64,000 nucleotides of DNA from Acidobacteriota bacterium (GCA_012103255.1 WLXD01000002.1:744001-808000), one strand, 5' to 3'; shown: positions 18,852-28,621, numbered from the stretch's first letter. The notes: generated from the letters alone by a model not told the origin. Numbers and translations: made by a program.

Positions 18852-21121
18852 GGGAACTCCTCCGTCGTCTGAACGATGGAGACCACGCCGCGGCCCATTG
18901 TACCCACCGGATGTGGCCTCACCTCGCCCGGCAGTCCGGGAACGGTCGTGCGCGCTTGCAGCGCGACTGGCGCATCCACATCGAACTCCAGTTCCAGATC
19001 AAAACCCTCCGCTGGCGTCCCGAGGAGTGTCGCCAGCCTACGCGCCTGGTCCGGGCTCGTATCGATTTGCTCCAACCTGCGTCCGTACGACCGGGCCGCG
19101 ATCGGACTGGCCGCACCAGCGGGTGCGAACAGCACCGTGCGGTGCGTGCCGGCGGGAACACGAACACGCACTTGCAGCACCCGCCTGCCGCCCGTGATCT
19201 CGTCCGAAACGATGTCGAATGTCGTAGCCGCCGCGAGGCCGGGTTCCGCCTCTCGCACCCAGAGTTCGCGGCCGCCGAAACCGAGCTCGGGAAGAGCCGC
19301 CCGTTCCGGAGAATCGCCCAACCAACTGGCCGACCACTCATCGACTTCCGGGTCAGCGCTGTACCAATACGCCGCGCCAGCCGACACGTCGGCCGCATAG
19401 GCAACCTGATGCGGCCGGCGACGATCCGCATCGTATTCCGGAGACATCACGCCCCAGATCCACGCCGCCGCCGCAACAACGGTGGCCGCAACCGGCAGCG
19501 ACCAACCGCTGCCCTGAATGATCGTCGCAACCTGACCTGTCAGAAGCGCCAGCACCAGCCCGAGCAGCACAACGCAGATACCGATCATGCTGAGCGTCAT
19601 GGCCACCTCGAGCCAAACGACCCAGGGGAACGTGAGGAGCAGCGCTGGTGCCGCCAACAGCGCCAGGACCGCGACGTCTCGCCATTCCACAGGCTCTTCC
19701 TTCGCAACGCACCACAGGGCACCTGCTCCCGCGAGCGTCGGCCACGCCATCAGGTAGCTCGCGCCTGGCGCAGCCCACGCAAGGCCGACTCCGATAGCAC
19801 CGCCAGCAACGAGGGGCAGTGCCGCAAGCTCGGCCGGCGTCGCCCAGCGCAACCCGAACTTCAGTGCGACGCCCACGAGGGCGATGGTGAGCGCCACAAA
19901 CGTGAGCACGAACGGGCCACTCTCGTAGAAGAGCCGGTAGCTATCCCATCGGGGCGAGGTCATGTTGGACGCAAGCCAACCCCAACCCGCGTCGGCGATC
20001 AAATAGGCCGTAACGATGCCCGCCCCCAACGCGGCGAGACCCAGCGGCAGCCGACCGAGGCGCATTTGCCCGACTCGTAGCCCAGCGACGATCGCGCCGA
20101 GCGCTGCTAGCAACCCAATGATCGCGATCGGCTTGGCCCAGCCGGAGGGATAGCGCACGAGCGCCAGCGAACCGGCATTGAAGTAGGTCAGGTCGCTGCC
20201 GGGCGGCGCGGCCAGATCGGCGTTTCCGAGGTCGCCGGCGAGCCCGAGGAGATACGAGCCGTGGTGTTGCAGGCTCGCAGGGTCCTGCGTCTCGAGAGAG
20301 TCCAACGGCGTGTGATAGTGGGACAGTCCACGGATATAGGCAAAATCCATTCCGGCCACATGGGTCCCCATGAACAGGGTCAGGTCGGTGCCGTTGGGTA
20401 GCCGCTGGTACACCTCCTGCATGACGGTGTTCGCCACCGGACGCGGCGTCGCGCTGGCAAGCGAACGGATCAGGGTGCCGTTCGGCCCGGTGGTCTGGAA
20501 CATGTACGCCGCGCCGTGCGACCCACGCGCTTCTACGTTCAGCACCACGCTCACGTCCGCGAACCAGGAGTGCTCGTCGACGAAGGCCGTGGCACCGAGC
20601 AAGCCGACCTCCTCGGCGTCCGAGATCAGCACGATCACGTCGTTGCGGAGGGGCTCGCTCGAGCGCAGCGCCCGAACCGTCTCCAGAATCGCGGCCACGC
20701 CGGCCCCGTCGTCGCTAGCCCCATAGGACCCCACAACGGAGTCGTAGTGCGCCAGCAGCAGCACCGCACCGGTCGAATCCGTACCCGGGAAGCGCCCGAG
20801 CACGTTGAAAACTTCCGCGCCGTAGTTGGTGCTGTAGCGCGACCACGCCATCGTGTGCTGCACCTCGGTCTCGGCTCCAAGCCTTTCGAGACTGGCGACA
20901 AGGTAGTCGCGCAGGCGTCCGTGGGCGACAGATCCCACTGGATGCGGGTCCCGGGCGATCTCCTCCAGGTGCTCCCTCGCGCGACCGGCCGAAAACGCTT
21001 CAGGCTGCGCGTCAGAGCCAACCGGCACCGGGGGCACTTCTGCCCGCATGCCGAGCCATCCGAGCCCGAGCAGACTGATGAGGAGAACCAGAGGCATGAG
21101 CCGTTCGTACCGAGTGTCCAT
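18839..21121 (-). CDS. M28 family zinc aminopeptidase with C-terminal membrane domain
   Basis: The 760-residue protein has an N-terminal anchor (LVLLISLLGLGWLGM) and an M28 peptidase domain at about 40-300. The two-zinc ligands are visible: AHYDSV (His125), SDDGAG (Asp137), the catalytic/ligand pair DAEEVG (Glu170, Glu171), NVEARG (Glu197) and SHYHTPLD. Residues about 330-560 hold eight or so membrane helices, and a soluble lumenal-type tail follows, the architecture of ER metallopeptidase/Fxna-like proteins. It probably trims peptides at the outer face of the inner membrane. The ribosome-binding site GGAGGAACAT supports the ATG. It is divergent from the acylase gene. Confidence 0.9.
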   Translation of the reverse strand: MDTRYERLMPLVLLISLLGLGWLGMRAEVPPVPVGSDAQPEAFSAGRAREHLEEIARDPHPVGSVAHGRLRDYLVASLERLGAETEVQHTMAWSRYSTNYGAEVFNVLGRFPGTDSTGAVLLLAHYDSVVGSYGASDDGAGVAAILETVRALRSSEPLRNDVIVLISDAEEVGLLGATAFVDEHSWFADVSVVLNVEARGSHGAAYMFQTTGPNGTLIRSLASATPRPVANTVMQEVYQRLPNGTDLTLFMGTHVAGMDFAYIRGLSHYHTPLDSLETQDPASLQHHGSYLLGLAGDLGNADLAAPPGSDLTYFNAGSLALVRYPSGWAKPIAIIGLLAALGAIVAGLRVGQMRLGRLPLGLAALGAGIVTAYLIADAGWGWLASNMTSPRWDSYRLFYESGPFVLTFVALTIALVGVALKFGLRWATPAELAALPLVAGGAIGVGLAWAAPGASYLMAWPTLAGAGALWCVAKEEPVEWRDVAVLALLAAPALLLTFPWVVWLEVAMTLSMIGICVVLLGLVLALLTGQVATIIQGSGWSLPVAATVVAAAAWIWGVMSPEYDADRRRPHQVAYAADVSAGAAYWYSADPEVDEWSASWLGDSPERAALPELGFGGRELWVREAEPGLAAATTFDIVSDEITGGRRVLQVRVRVPAGTHRTVLFAPAGAASPIAARSYGRRLEQIDTSPDQARRLATLLGTPAEGFDLELEFDVDAPVALQARTTVPGLPGEVRPHPVGTMGRGVVSIVQTTEEFPWQE

Positions 21122-21273
21122 ATGTTCCTCCGATCAGCTCGCGGCCCCCGGGGCAGGGATACGCGGCGTCAATCGCATTCGAGCGCCGGCAGCTTAGACC
21201 GCTGGTCGCCGCGTTGCTACGCCCGTAGAATGGCGCCGCCACCAGTTCGTCACGGACGCCACCAAGGACTGTC

Positions 21274-23457
21274 ATGAAGAAAGTCGTCGCCGCGCTACTC
21301 CTCGCTTGCGCCTGTGCGCCCGCCGCAGCACCCGAGAATCCAGACATGGCTCGGCTCGCCGCCAGAGCCGATGGCGTCACGATCGTTCGCGATTCCTGGG
21401 GAATCCCCCATATCTACGCCGCAACGGATGCCGACGCTGTCTTCGGGATGATCTACGCGCAGGCAGAGGACGACTTCAATCGCATCGAGGTCAACTTCAT
21501 GAACGCGATGGGACGCCTGGCCGAGGCCGAGGGCGAAGACGAGATCTGGCGCGATCTACGGATGAAGCTGTTCATCGATCCCGACGACATGCGCGAGCTC
21601 TACGCGGCAGCCGAGCCGTGGCTACGGGATCTGATGGACGCGTGGGCTGACGGGCTCAACTACTTCCTCCTCACCAATCCACAGGTCCGACCTCGGGCGA
21701 TCGATCGGTTCGAGCCCTGGATGGCATTGACCTTCAGCGAGGGCAGCATCGGAGGCGACATCGAGCGCGTATCGCTCCGCCGACTCGAGTCGCTCTACGG
21801 CACTCCCATGGAGGTGGTGGCGGACGCCGGTGGCCCGGACGAACTACATCCCGACCTGGTAGAGCCAGGGGGATCGAACGGCTTCGCCATTGCGCCCAGC
21901 AACACCGCCGGCGGCAATGCGCTGCTGCTCATCAACCCGCACACGTCCTTCTACTTCCGACACGAACTCCACGTGGTGAGCGACGAGGGACTCCACGCGT
22001 ACGGCGCGGTGACCTGGGGGCAGTTCTTCGTCTACCAGGGCTTCAATGAGACCGCCGGCTGGATGCACACGTCGACCGGCGCCGACGCGATCGACGAGTA
22101 CTACTACGACGTCGAGATCCGCGAAGACGGCGTGTTCTATCCGTACGGCGACGAAGAGCGTCAGATGGACGAGTCCGTCGTGACCGTTCCGTATCGCACG
22201 GCAACCGGAATGGCGGACCGCGAGTTCACCGTCTATCGAAGTCACCATGGACCGATCGTGCGCGTCGACGACGACGGCCGTTGGATCGCGGTGAAGCTCA
22301 TGGAGGAACCGCTCAAGGCCCTGACTCAGTCATATCTGCGGACCAAGGCCGCCAACTACGACGAATTCAAGCAAACCATGCAGCTGCACACGAACTCATC
22401 GAACAACACGGTATTCGCCGACGCGGAAGGCAACATCGCCTACTTCCACGCCAACTTCATCCCGATCAGGAATCTGGACTACGACTGGACGGCACCCGTT
22501 ACCGGCATGACGCCGGACACAGAGTGGCAGGGAATTCTTGCGGTGGACGACTCCCCCAACGCCCTCAATCCCCCTGACGGCTGGATCCAGAACACCAACA
22601 ACTGGCCGTACTCGGTCACTGGTGACACCAGTCCGCGGCAGTCCGACTACGCACCCTACGTCGACCGCTACGGCGAAAACGCGCGCGGGCTTCACGCGCT
22701 CAAGGTGCTCGACGGTGCGAGCGACTTCACTCTCGAGACGCTTCGCGACGCCGCCTACGACAGCTACCTGATCGCCTTCGAGCCCATGATCCCGGCGCTC
22801 CTCGAAGCGCACGCGTCGTCGACGAACGGACCGCTAAAACGAACGACTAGCGAGGCAATCGAACTTCTACGCGGCTGGGACCTGCGCTTCGGCGTGGACT
22901 CCGTTGCGACGGCGGTCGCGATCTTCTGGGGTCGGGAGCTGATCGACAATCATGCCGACGAAGTGTCGGACGACAGTCCGCTCCTGGAAGCCCTCGCGAA
23001 CGAAGTGAGCGCGGACGACCAACTGGCCTCGTTGGCCGCGGCGCTCGTGAAGCTGACCGAGGACTTCGGCGACTGGCGGCAGACACCCTGGGGCGAGATC
23101 AATCGTTTCCAGCGCCTCACCGGCGACATAGTGCAGCCCTTCGACGACAACGCGCCCAGCGCCCCCGTGGGCTTCACATCGGCCCGCTGGGGATCGCTCG
23201 CAGCGTATGGGCAGCGAACGTTCAACGACACCAACCGCATCTACGGCACGCGCGGCAACAGCTTCGTCGCGGTGGTCGAGTTCGGCGAACGCCTCCGCGC
23301 TCTGGCGATCACGGCTGGCGGACTCAACAGCGATCCCGCGTCGCCCCACTTCAACGACCAGGCCGAGCGCTACGCGTCCGGAGACCTGCGCGACGTCTAC
23401 TTCTATCGCGAAGACATAGACGCGGTCGCGGAACGCACCTATCACCCTGGCCAGTAG
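21274..23457 (+). CDS. Penicillin-acylase-type Ntn hydrolase, lipoprotein
   Basis: The 727-residue precursor has a lipobox-like N-terminus (LLLACAC, Cys12 or Cys14). The family start VTIVRDSWGIPHIYA is followed by an alpha chain. The predicted autoproteolysis site is Gly200-Ser201 (GGSNGFAIAPSNT), where the serine becomes the beta-chain N-terminal nucleophile. The Asn after NPHTSF fits the oxyanion/Asn region. Relatives hydrolyse amide bonds in penicillins, acyl-homoserine lactones or N-acyl amino acids; substrate here is unknown. Likely periplasmic, membrane-anchored. AAGGA supports the start. Confidence 0.9.
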   Translation: MKKVVAALLLACACAPAAAPENPDMARLAARADGVTIVRDSWGIPHIYAATDADAVFGMIYAQAEDDFNRIEVNFMNAMGRLAEAEGEDEIWRDLRMKLFIDPDDMRELYAAAEPWLRDLMDAWADGLNYFLLTNPQVRPRAIDRFEPWMALTFSEGSIGGDIERVSLRRLESLYGTPMEVVADAGGPDELHPDLVEPGGSNGFAIAPSNTAGGNALLLINPHTSFYFRHELHVVSDEGLHAYGAVTWGQFFVYQGFNETAGWMHTSTGADAIDEYYYDVEIREDGVFYPYGDEERQMDESVVTVPYRTATGMADREFTVYRSHHGPIVRVDDDGRWIAVKLMEEPLKALTQSYLRTKAANYDEFKQTMQLHTNSSNNTVFADAEGNIAYFHANFIPIRNLDYDWTAPVTGMTPDTEWQGILAVDDSPNALNPPDGWIQNTNNWPYSVTGDTSPRQSDYAPYVDRYGENARGLHALKVLDGASDFTLETLRDAAYDSYLIAFEPMIPALLEAHASSTNGPLKRTTSEAIELLRGWDLRFGVDSVATAVAIFWGRELIDNHADEVSDDSPLLEALANEVSADDQLASLAAALVKLTEDFGDWRQTPWGEINRFQRLTGDIVQPFDDNAPSAPVGFTSARWGSLAAYGQRTFNDTNRIYGTRGNSFVAVVEFGERLRALAITAGGLNSDPASPHFNDQAERYASGDLRDVYFYREDIDAVAERTYHPGQ

Positions 23458-23461
23458 GCGC

Positions 23462-26074
23462 TCACTCGGCGGCCAGTGACTCGCGCGGGTCAACGAAAGC
23501 GATGCTGCGCGCCGGTATCCACGATGCGACGACCGTCATACCGAGGACAAAGCTAGCTCCGGCAACGATGGTGGCCAGGTCGGTGGACGCGATCCCGAAG
23601 AGCCGACTCTCCAGCACGCGGGCCCCGAGCAGCGTCCCCGGAACGCCCAACCCGATGGCAGCCGCACCAAGCCAGCCCGCCCGCCGAACCACAGCGAGGA
23701 TCAGCCGATTCGGCATCGCACCAAGTGCGAGTCTGACTCCGAACTCGCGCCGGCGACGCGCCACCTGCTGCGCGATCAAACCGTAGAGGCCGAGGCCGGC
23801 AACCAACGCTGCTGCCGCCGAGAACCCGGAACCGATCGCCGCAAGTGCGCGATCGGTTGCCAGCGAGTCGGCAACCGCGGCGTCGAGTGTGCGAACGTCG
23901 AAAGGAACCACCCGCGGATTGACCGAAGCCACGGTCTCCCTCACCGAGTCGAGTAGCCCGCCGGCTGGCCCGCCGGCGCGAACCACGATTCCGATCGTCG
24001 GTCCGGGTCCCGAACGCACATCCATGTAGATCCTTCGGGTTGGCCTTGATCTCGGGCCGCCGCTCAGAATGCTTCCTACCACGGCTGACACCGTGAAGGG
24101 CCGCCAGGCCATGGCCTCCCCGTCCCACGAGTGAAATTCGATCAGCTCCCCGACCGGGCTAGTTTCGCCGAAGAGCGCTTCCGCCAGTGCCGCGTCAATC
24201 ACGACGCTGCGCTCGGCGCCAGACTCCGCAAACGGCTCGCCTGCGAGCAACGGGATACCTGCAGCCGCGAAGTACTCCGTTGTCGCCCGGGAGAAGATCG
24301 CCACTTGCTCGCGCTCGTCCGCTTGTCCCGGTCGCCGTACGCTGAAGCCACCACTCATCCCGTCGCTCAGAGGGGGCAGGTCCGTGATTCCCACGCTCCA
24401 GACGCCCGGCAGCTCGGCCAAGGCCTGCTCCAGTTCCGTTAGGTAGTCCCGGCGACTGTCCGCGTCCGGCGCCTCTGCCTCCGGTAGGAAGATCCGTAGG
24501 CTGAGACTGTGTTCCGGTTCGAACCCCAGGCCTTCGCTGGCGAGATTCTGGAAACTACGGACCATCAACCCGGCGCCGATCAGAAGGACTAGCGCCAAAG
24601 CCCCCTGCGCAATGACCAGTCCGACCTGGGCCCGGTGCGTGCGCTGACTCGCGCCGCGACCCCCGCGCGCCTCCGAAAGACGCACACCGCGCCACGCCGC
24701 GAGACCGCCGAATCCGACCGCCATCAACCCGGAGAGGAGGAATCCGACCAGGATCGTGAGGGGCTCGACGCCCACCGCACTCACGCCGGGTAGCTCCCCC
24801 GGCAAGCGAGTACGCGCCGCCTCCGTCACCAGGGCTGCGACGGCCAGCGCTGCCACACATCCGAGGCCAGTCACCGCCAGCGTCTCGGCCACGAGCTGGC
24901 CACAGAGACGGAGTCGTGATGCGCCTAGAGCCCGTCGCATGGTGAGTTCCCGGCGGCGCCCGACGACCTGGCTCGTCCAGACCCCGGCGAGATTGAGCCC
25001 GCCCAGAACGAAGACCAGACTCGCGGCACCTGCCAGTATCCCGAGTGGCCCACTCAGGTCGCGCACGAGGTGGGCGCGCAGTGGCACGAGTCGTGGCGAA
25101 GGTCGCGAGAAGCCTGGCGGCGCCTCACCCGAGCTCTCGGCAAGGCTTTCCTCGACCATTTTGGCTTCGATCGAGGCTCGATCCGCGATCGAAGCGAGCC
25201 GGGCCAGGCCCTTCGCTCCGTAGGCCATCCCGAAGAACTGGGACTCCACCGGCAGCGACAACCACGCCTGTGCGGCCGATGGGTAGCTCACCTCCGGAGA
25301 CGCAACGCCAACGACTCTGTAGTCGAGTCCGTTGAGTTCCAGCGTTCGGCCGACGACATCGTCGGCGCCGGCAAAAGCGTCTTGCCACAGCGCATGCCCA
25401 ATCACCGCAGACCGAGTGCCAGTATCGTCTTCGGTCAGCGCTCGGCCGCGCACGAAATGGACGCCGAGGGCATCGAAGAACCTCGCCGATACGTGGGCCA
25501 ACTTGACCCGCGCGGCCGCGTCGCCGGTGGTGAGCGAGGCCGAGCCCCCGTCGAAGTACTGCCCTACAACCTCAACCCCCGGCATGCTCTCGAACTCTTC
25601 CCTAGGGCCGGACATGCTAACCATCCCGCCGCGGTCAGCGATCACGACGCGGTCGGCATGCTCGTAGGGCAACGCGCGGATCAGCAACGCTCGGGCTACT
25701 GCGAAGAGCGATGCATTGGCCCCCACCGCGATGGCCAAGGTCAATACGACAACAACCGTTTGCATGGGGCGAGTCCGTATCCCGCGCCAACCGGCCACGA
25801 ACCCCTGTCGGCCGATCTCGCCGGCACCGAGGACGGCGCGTCCCAGACGGTGAACCGGCGCCACGAGCAGTTCACGCCAAGCACTCAAGAGCGTGGCGCA
25901 CGCCTCGAGCACCGCCAACTGCGCGCGACTCCGTTTCTCGTCGTCGGTCGCGCCGCCACTCACCCACTCGACGAATAGCGACTGTGACGGGGGCCCGAAC
26001 CGCGCCCGGAATCTAGAAGGGTGCAACCGAATCAACAACGCGTGCAGCCGCTCGAGCGGCGCTCGTGTTCCCAT
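23462..26074 (-). CDS. ADOP-type duplicated ABC permease B, prefix type
   Basis: The protein has 870 residues from ATG 26074, four bases past the PadR-1 stop. The first 100 residues are a cytoplasmic prefix with LIRLHPSRFRARFG, matching the prefix motif RLxPxxFRxxxG of ADOP-D and ADOP-F. Then comes the ADOP core: membrane helix QTVVVVLTLAIAVGANASLF, MacB-like periplasmic core, FtsX helices, and a second copy of the set ending WIPARSIAFVDPRESLAAE. There is no ATPase domain or gene. Permeation, lipid handling or signalling are all possible, as the family role is unknown. An upstream alternative start would overlap PadR-1 by about 40 bases. Confidence 0.9.
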   Translation of the reverse strand: MGTRAPLERLHALLIRLHPSRFRARFGPPSQSLFVEWVSGGATDDEKRSRAQLAVLEACATLLSAWRELLVAPVHRLGRAVLGAGEIGRQGFVAGWRGIRTRPMQTVVVVLTLAIAVGANASLFAVARALLIRALPYEHADRVVIADRGGMVSMSGPREEFESMPGVEVVGQYFDGGSASLTTGDAAARVKLAHVSARFFDALGVHFVRGRALTEDDTGTRSAVIGHALWQDAFAGADDVVGRTLELNGLDYRVVGVASPEVSYPSAAQAWLSLPVESQFFGMAYGAKGLARLASIADRASIEAKMVEESLAESSGEAPPGFSRPSPRLVPLRAHLVRDLSGPLGILAGAASLVFVLGGLNLAGVWTSQVVGRRRELTMRRALGASRLRLCGQLVAETLAVTGLGCVAALAVAALVTEAARTRLPGELPGVSAVGVEPLTILVGFLLSGLMAVGFGGLAAWRGVRLSEARGGRGASQRTHRAQVGLVIAQGALALVLLIGAGLMVRSFQNLASEGLGFEPEHSLSLRIFLPEAEAPDADSRRDYLTELEQALAELPGVWSVGITDLPPLSDGMSGGFSVRRPGQADEREQVAIFSRATTEYFAAAGIPLLAGEPFAESGAERSVVIDAALAEALFGETSPVGELIEFHSWDGEAMAWRPFTVSAVVGSILSGGPRSRPTRRIYMDVRSGPGPTIGIVVRAGGPAGGLLDSVRETVASVNPRVVPFDVRTLDAAVADSLATDRALAAIGSGFSAAAALVAGLGLYGLIAQQVARRRREFGVRLALGAMPNRLILAVVRRAGWLGAAAIGLGVPGTLLGARVLESRLFGIASTDLATIVAGASFVLGMTVVASWIPARSIAFVDPRESLAAE

Positions 26075-26078
26075 CGGC

Positions 26079-26423
26079 CTAGTGCTCGGCGCGCAGACCA
26101 AGCGCGCGCGCCTGGTCAACGATATCGGTCAGGACGCCGAGTTCGGATTCGAGCCATTCTCGGCCCACGTCGGTCATGCGGAAATACCTGCGCTGCTCGG
26201 CATGCGGCTCATCGCTCGCGCCTGGCCCTTCCGCCTCTTCAATGAGACCGTGATCGGCTAAGCGACCGAGCGTGTAGTACAGGCTGCTCGGGCCGAGGTT
26301 AACGGCGCCACGCGAGCGGCGATCCATATCCGACAGCAGCGCGTAGCCGTGGCTTTCGCCCTCGGCGAGGGACAACAGTAAATGCATGATCGCGGGCGTC
26401 ATGCGGAGTTTCTGACTCGCCAT
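26079..26423 (-). CDS. PadR-family repressor 1, ADOP-B partner
   Basis: The protein has 114 residues. It has a PadR-type winged helix: LRMTPAIMHLLLSLAEGESHGYALLSDM, then LGPSSLYYTLGRLADHGLIEE (recognition helix and turn) and a wing with RRYFRMTDVGREWLESEL. It is the small PadR type with a short C-terminal helix for dimerisation. GGAGG seven bases upstream supports the ATG. Its promoter carries two inverted repeats, so autorepression is likely, relieved by an unknown ligand. It is the coupled partner of the ADOP gene downstream, as commonly seen in Acidobacteriota. Confidence 0.93.
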   Translation of the reverse strand: MASQKLRMTPAIMHLLLSLAEGESHGYALLSDMDRRSRGAVNLGPSSLYYTLGRLADHGLIEEAEGPGASDEPHAEQRRYFRMTDVGREWLESELGVLTDIVDQARALGLRAEH

Positions 26424-26448
26424 CGGTCGGCCTCCAAGAGATCGGAGC

Positions 26449-26484
26449 TTCCAAATCTTGGAACACTATAGTCCAATCTTTGGA
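26449..26484 (-). promoter_or_regulatory. Tandem PadR-1 operator
   Basis: Two inverted repeats: TTCCAA-N3-TTGGAA at 26449-26463 and TCCAA-N3-TTGGA at 26472-26484. Centres are 22 bases apart, about two helical turns. One lies between the -35 and -10 boxes, the other downstream of the -10 box, so a bound repressor would block polymerase. Confidence 0.65.
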
Positions 26485-26493
26485 ATATGCCAA
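26465..26493 (-). promoter_or_regulatory. PadR-1 promoter
   Basis: Read on the minus strand: -35 TTGGCA (26488-26493), a 17-base spacer and -10 TATAGT (26465-26470). The spacer holds one operator repeat. The box matches are five and four of six. Confidence 0.6.
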
Positions 26494-26531
26494 GTTCTGG
26501 ATGGTCTAGGTGGCGCTATCCCGATCCACGG

Positions 26532-27359
26532 CTACCACTTCAGTTCGACGAAGAGCGGACGGTGATCAGAGATCACGGGCTCGTCGAGCAGTCTTTGGCT
26601 CGCCACACGGAAAACAGCGCCCGGCCAGAGGGCAACGAAGTCGATCTCGACTTCTGGCTGCATCGACGAAAAGGTCAGTCGATCGGCGCCCTTGTCGATG
26701 AACTGCCAGCGGTTCGCCAGGAACTCGATGACCTCCGAGTCGGGCGTGGAATTGAAGTCACCGGCCAGGATGACCGGCACGTCTGCACCGTCGTATGCCG
26801 CCGCCAGGGCTCTGGCCTGCGCAAGCCGCTCCTCGGCGGTGCGGTAGAAGTGAATCCCCACGAAGTCGAGTTCGCGCCCGGAATCTGGCGACCGAACTCG
26901 AACACCCAGCGCAGAGCGCGGCTCCTCGCCGTCAGGCAGGCGGTGGTTCGTGACGCGAACGATTGGCCAGCGCGATAGCACTGCCATGCCGTAGTCACCT
27001 CCCTGGTAGGGCATGAACTGGCCAAACTCGGCAGCGAGTCCGGTGAGTTCGCCGAGCACGGCAGCCTGATCAACGAATCCTGTACGTTCGGCTTCGCGAT
27101 CGACTTCCTGGAGTGCCACGAGGTCGGGATCGAGATCCGAGATCAAGGCGGCAATTCGCTCAAGGTCCAGTATCTCGTCCATACCTTCGCCGTGGTGGAT
27201 GTTGTAGACCACGATACGGATGGCTTCGCCCGACTGGATCGCCGAAGTGACATCGCCGGTGGCCTGCGCCGCGAACGCTGCGGCCAGCGTAGACACCAAC
27301 ACGAGCGCAGCGGTCAGCCACCCGCGGCGGGGACCGGAGCCCCGGTCCGGCGACTTCAT
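26532..27359 (-). CDS. Exported endonuclease/exonuclease/phosphatase-fold hydrolase
   Basis: The 275-residue protein has a signal peptide or anchor (GWLTAALVLVSTLAAAFAAQA). The EEP fold is complete: VVYNIHHGEG, VALQEVDRE (metal Glu), GDFNSTPDS and the C-terminal ISDHRPLFVEL with its catalytic His. Members cleave phosphodiesters in nucleic acids or lipids (sphingomyelinase-like); the histidine and acidic residues are present, so activity is expected. Acts outside the cytoplasm. It overlaps the upstream beta-lactamase-like gene by four bases (ATGA). Confidence 0.9.
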   Translation of the reverse strand: MKSPDRGSGPRRGWLTAALVLVSTLAAAFAAQATGDVTSAIQSGEAIRIVVYNIHHGEGMDEILDLERIAALISDLDPDLVALQEVDREAERTGFVDQAAVLGELTGLAAEFGQFMPYQGGDYGMAVLSRWPIVRVTNHRLPDGEEPRSALGVRVRSPDSGRELDFVGIHFYRTAEERLAQARALAAAYDGADVPVILAGDFNSTPDSEVIEFLANRWQFIDKGADRLTFSSMQPEVEIDFVALWPGAVFRVASQRLLDEPVISDHRPLFVELKW

Positions 27360-28621
27360 TCGACGATGGCCTGGTAGACGAGTGCGCGGAGGCGCGCATG
27401 GTCATCGAGCCCGCCTGCGGGGAAGATCTGCGTGAAGTAGACGACCACGAGTTCCTCTGCGGGATCGACCCAGTAGGCAGAGTGGTAGGCGCCGCCCCAG
27501 GCGTATTCGCCGACCGTACCCATCGTTCCCCGCGCGCCCAGGTCCGCCAGAACGGAGAAACCGAGTCCGAATCCCGTGCCGGCTCCCCAGAGGAACTTGT
27601 CTCCAACGTGGTTGGCAGTCATCAGTTCCACTGTCTTGGGTGAAAGCAGGCGCACGCCATCCAGCTCCCCACCGTTGAGCGTCATCTGGAGGAAGCGGGC
27701 GTAGTCATCTGCTGCAGACAGCAAGCCGGCGCCGCCGGAGAAGCTCTGCCTAGGCCCCTCGACGTACTGCCCCTGGGTGAACATCCCGGGGCCTTCCGGA
27801 GCTGCAGCGAGGCCAGATTCGTCGGAGACGTAGACCACGGCGAGCCGGTCCACCTTCGACTCCGGCAGGTAAGAGTGAGTGTCCTTCATACCCAGGGGTT
27901 CGAAGATTCGCTCCGCGAGGAACAGATCCAACGGCTGCTCGGCCACGACCTCCACCAGAGCACCGAGAATGTCGGTCGAGTACCCGTACACGAAGGCATC
28001 GCCCGGTTGCGACTCGAAGGGCAACTCAGCGATGCGGCGCGCCGGGTCACGGATCGGCTCTTCGAGATGCGCGAAGTACCAGCCCTGAATTGCAGCCTCT
28101 GCCCACTTCTCGGCGCCCGGCCCGCCGCCGTAACCAACGCCGGCCGTGTGCGTCAGTAGATCCCGAATGGTGATTGGTCGCTCCGCCGGCACGATCGCGT
28201 AGCCGTCTTCGTCCTGCACCGCAACCGTCGTTTCGGCGTACTCAGGCATGTACTTGCCCACTCGGTCCGAGATCAGGAGCTTGCCCTCCTCGTGCAGCAG
28301 CATCACTGCCACGCTGACTATCGCCTTCGTCTGCGACGCGATGCGGAAGATCGAGTCCCCGTGCATCGGTGCCCCGCTTTCCAGATCTCGCACGCCGAAG
28401 GCGTGGCGGAACACGGCCTCACCACGTCGCATCACCATCGCCACCCCGCCAGAGAGTTGACCCGATTCGGCATAGTGATCGAGCGCGTCGGTGAGCCGGT
28501 TCAGCCGACTCGCCGACATGCCCACGCTCTCCGGAACGGCTAGTTCCTGCGCGTCGACGGACTGGTTGTCGGCTACGAGCGCGGAGACCGTCAGGATGGC
28601 GATCAATAGCTTTCGGGTCAT
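27356..28621 (-). CDS. Exported beta-lactamase-family serine hydrolase
   Basis: The product has 421 residues with a signal peptide of about 24 residues ending VDAQ. The class C/esterase-type motifs are visible: SxxK as SQTK (Ser96, Lys99), a tyrosine motif YGYS and a late GGAYHS in place of KTG. Such proteins include esterases, D-aminopeptidases and lactamases; this sequence does not show which. AGGAGAACCGAG before the ATG is a good ribosome-binding site. It is the first gene of the leftward unit EEP, PadR-1, ADOP-B, although PadR-1 has its own promoter. Confidence 0.9.
   Translation of the reverse strand: MTRKLLIAILTVSALVADNQSVDAQELAVPESVGMSASRLNRLTDALDHYAESGQLSGGVAMVMRRGEAVFRHAFGVRDLESGAPMHGDSIFRIASQTKAIVSVAVMLLHEEGKLLISDRVGKYMPEYAETTVAVQDEDGYAIVPAERPITIRDLLTHTAGVGYGGGPGAEKWAEAAIQGWYFAHLEEPIRDPARRIAELPFESQPGDAFVYGYSTDILGALVEVVAEQPLDLFLAERIFEPLGMKDTHSYLPESKVDRLAVVYVSDESGLAAAPEGPGMFTQGQYVEGPRQSFSGGAGLLSAADDYARFLQMTLNGGELDGVRLLSPKTVELMTANHVGDKFLWGAGTGFGLGFSVLADLGARGTMGTVGEYAWGGAYHSAYWVDPAEELVVVYFTQIFPAGGLDDHARLRALVYQAIVE

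Noticed and set aside
18845-20080. Long opposite-strand open frame of 411 codons over the M28 gene
   Set aside because: It mirrors the third-position GC pattern of the real gene, has no domain or leader and is rich in Arg/Pro/Gln; the M28 motifs on the other strand are clear. Similar long antisense frames over ADOP-D, ADOP-F, the PQQ-type gene, ADOP-B and the cyanophycinase fusion were dropped for the same reason.
23462-26074. Classical MacB/LolCDE efflux transporter
   Set aside because: No ATPase domain or neighbouring ATPase gene, and the chain has two permease halves, which fits ADOP instead.
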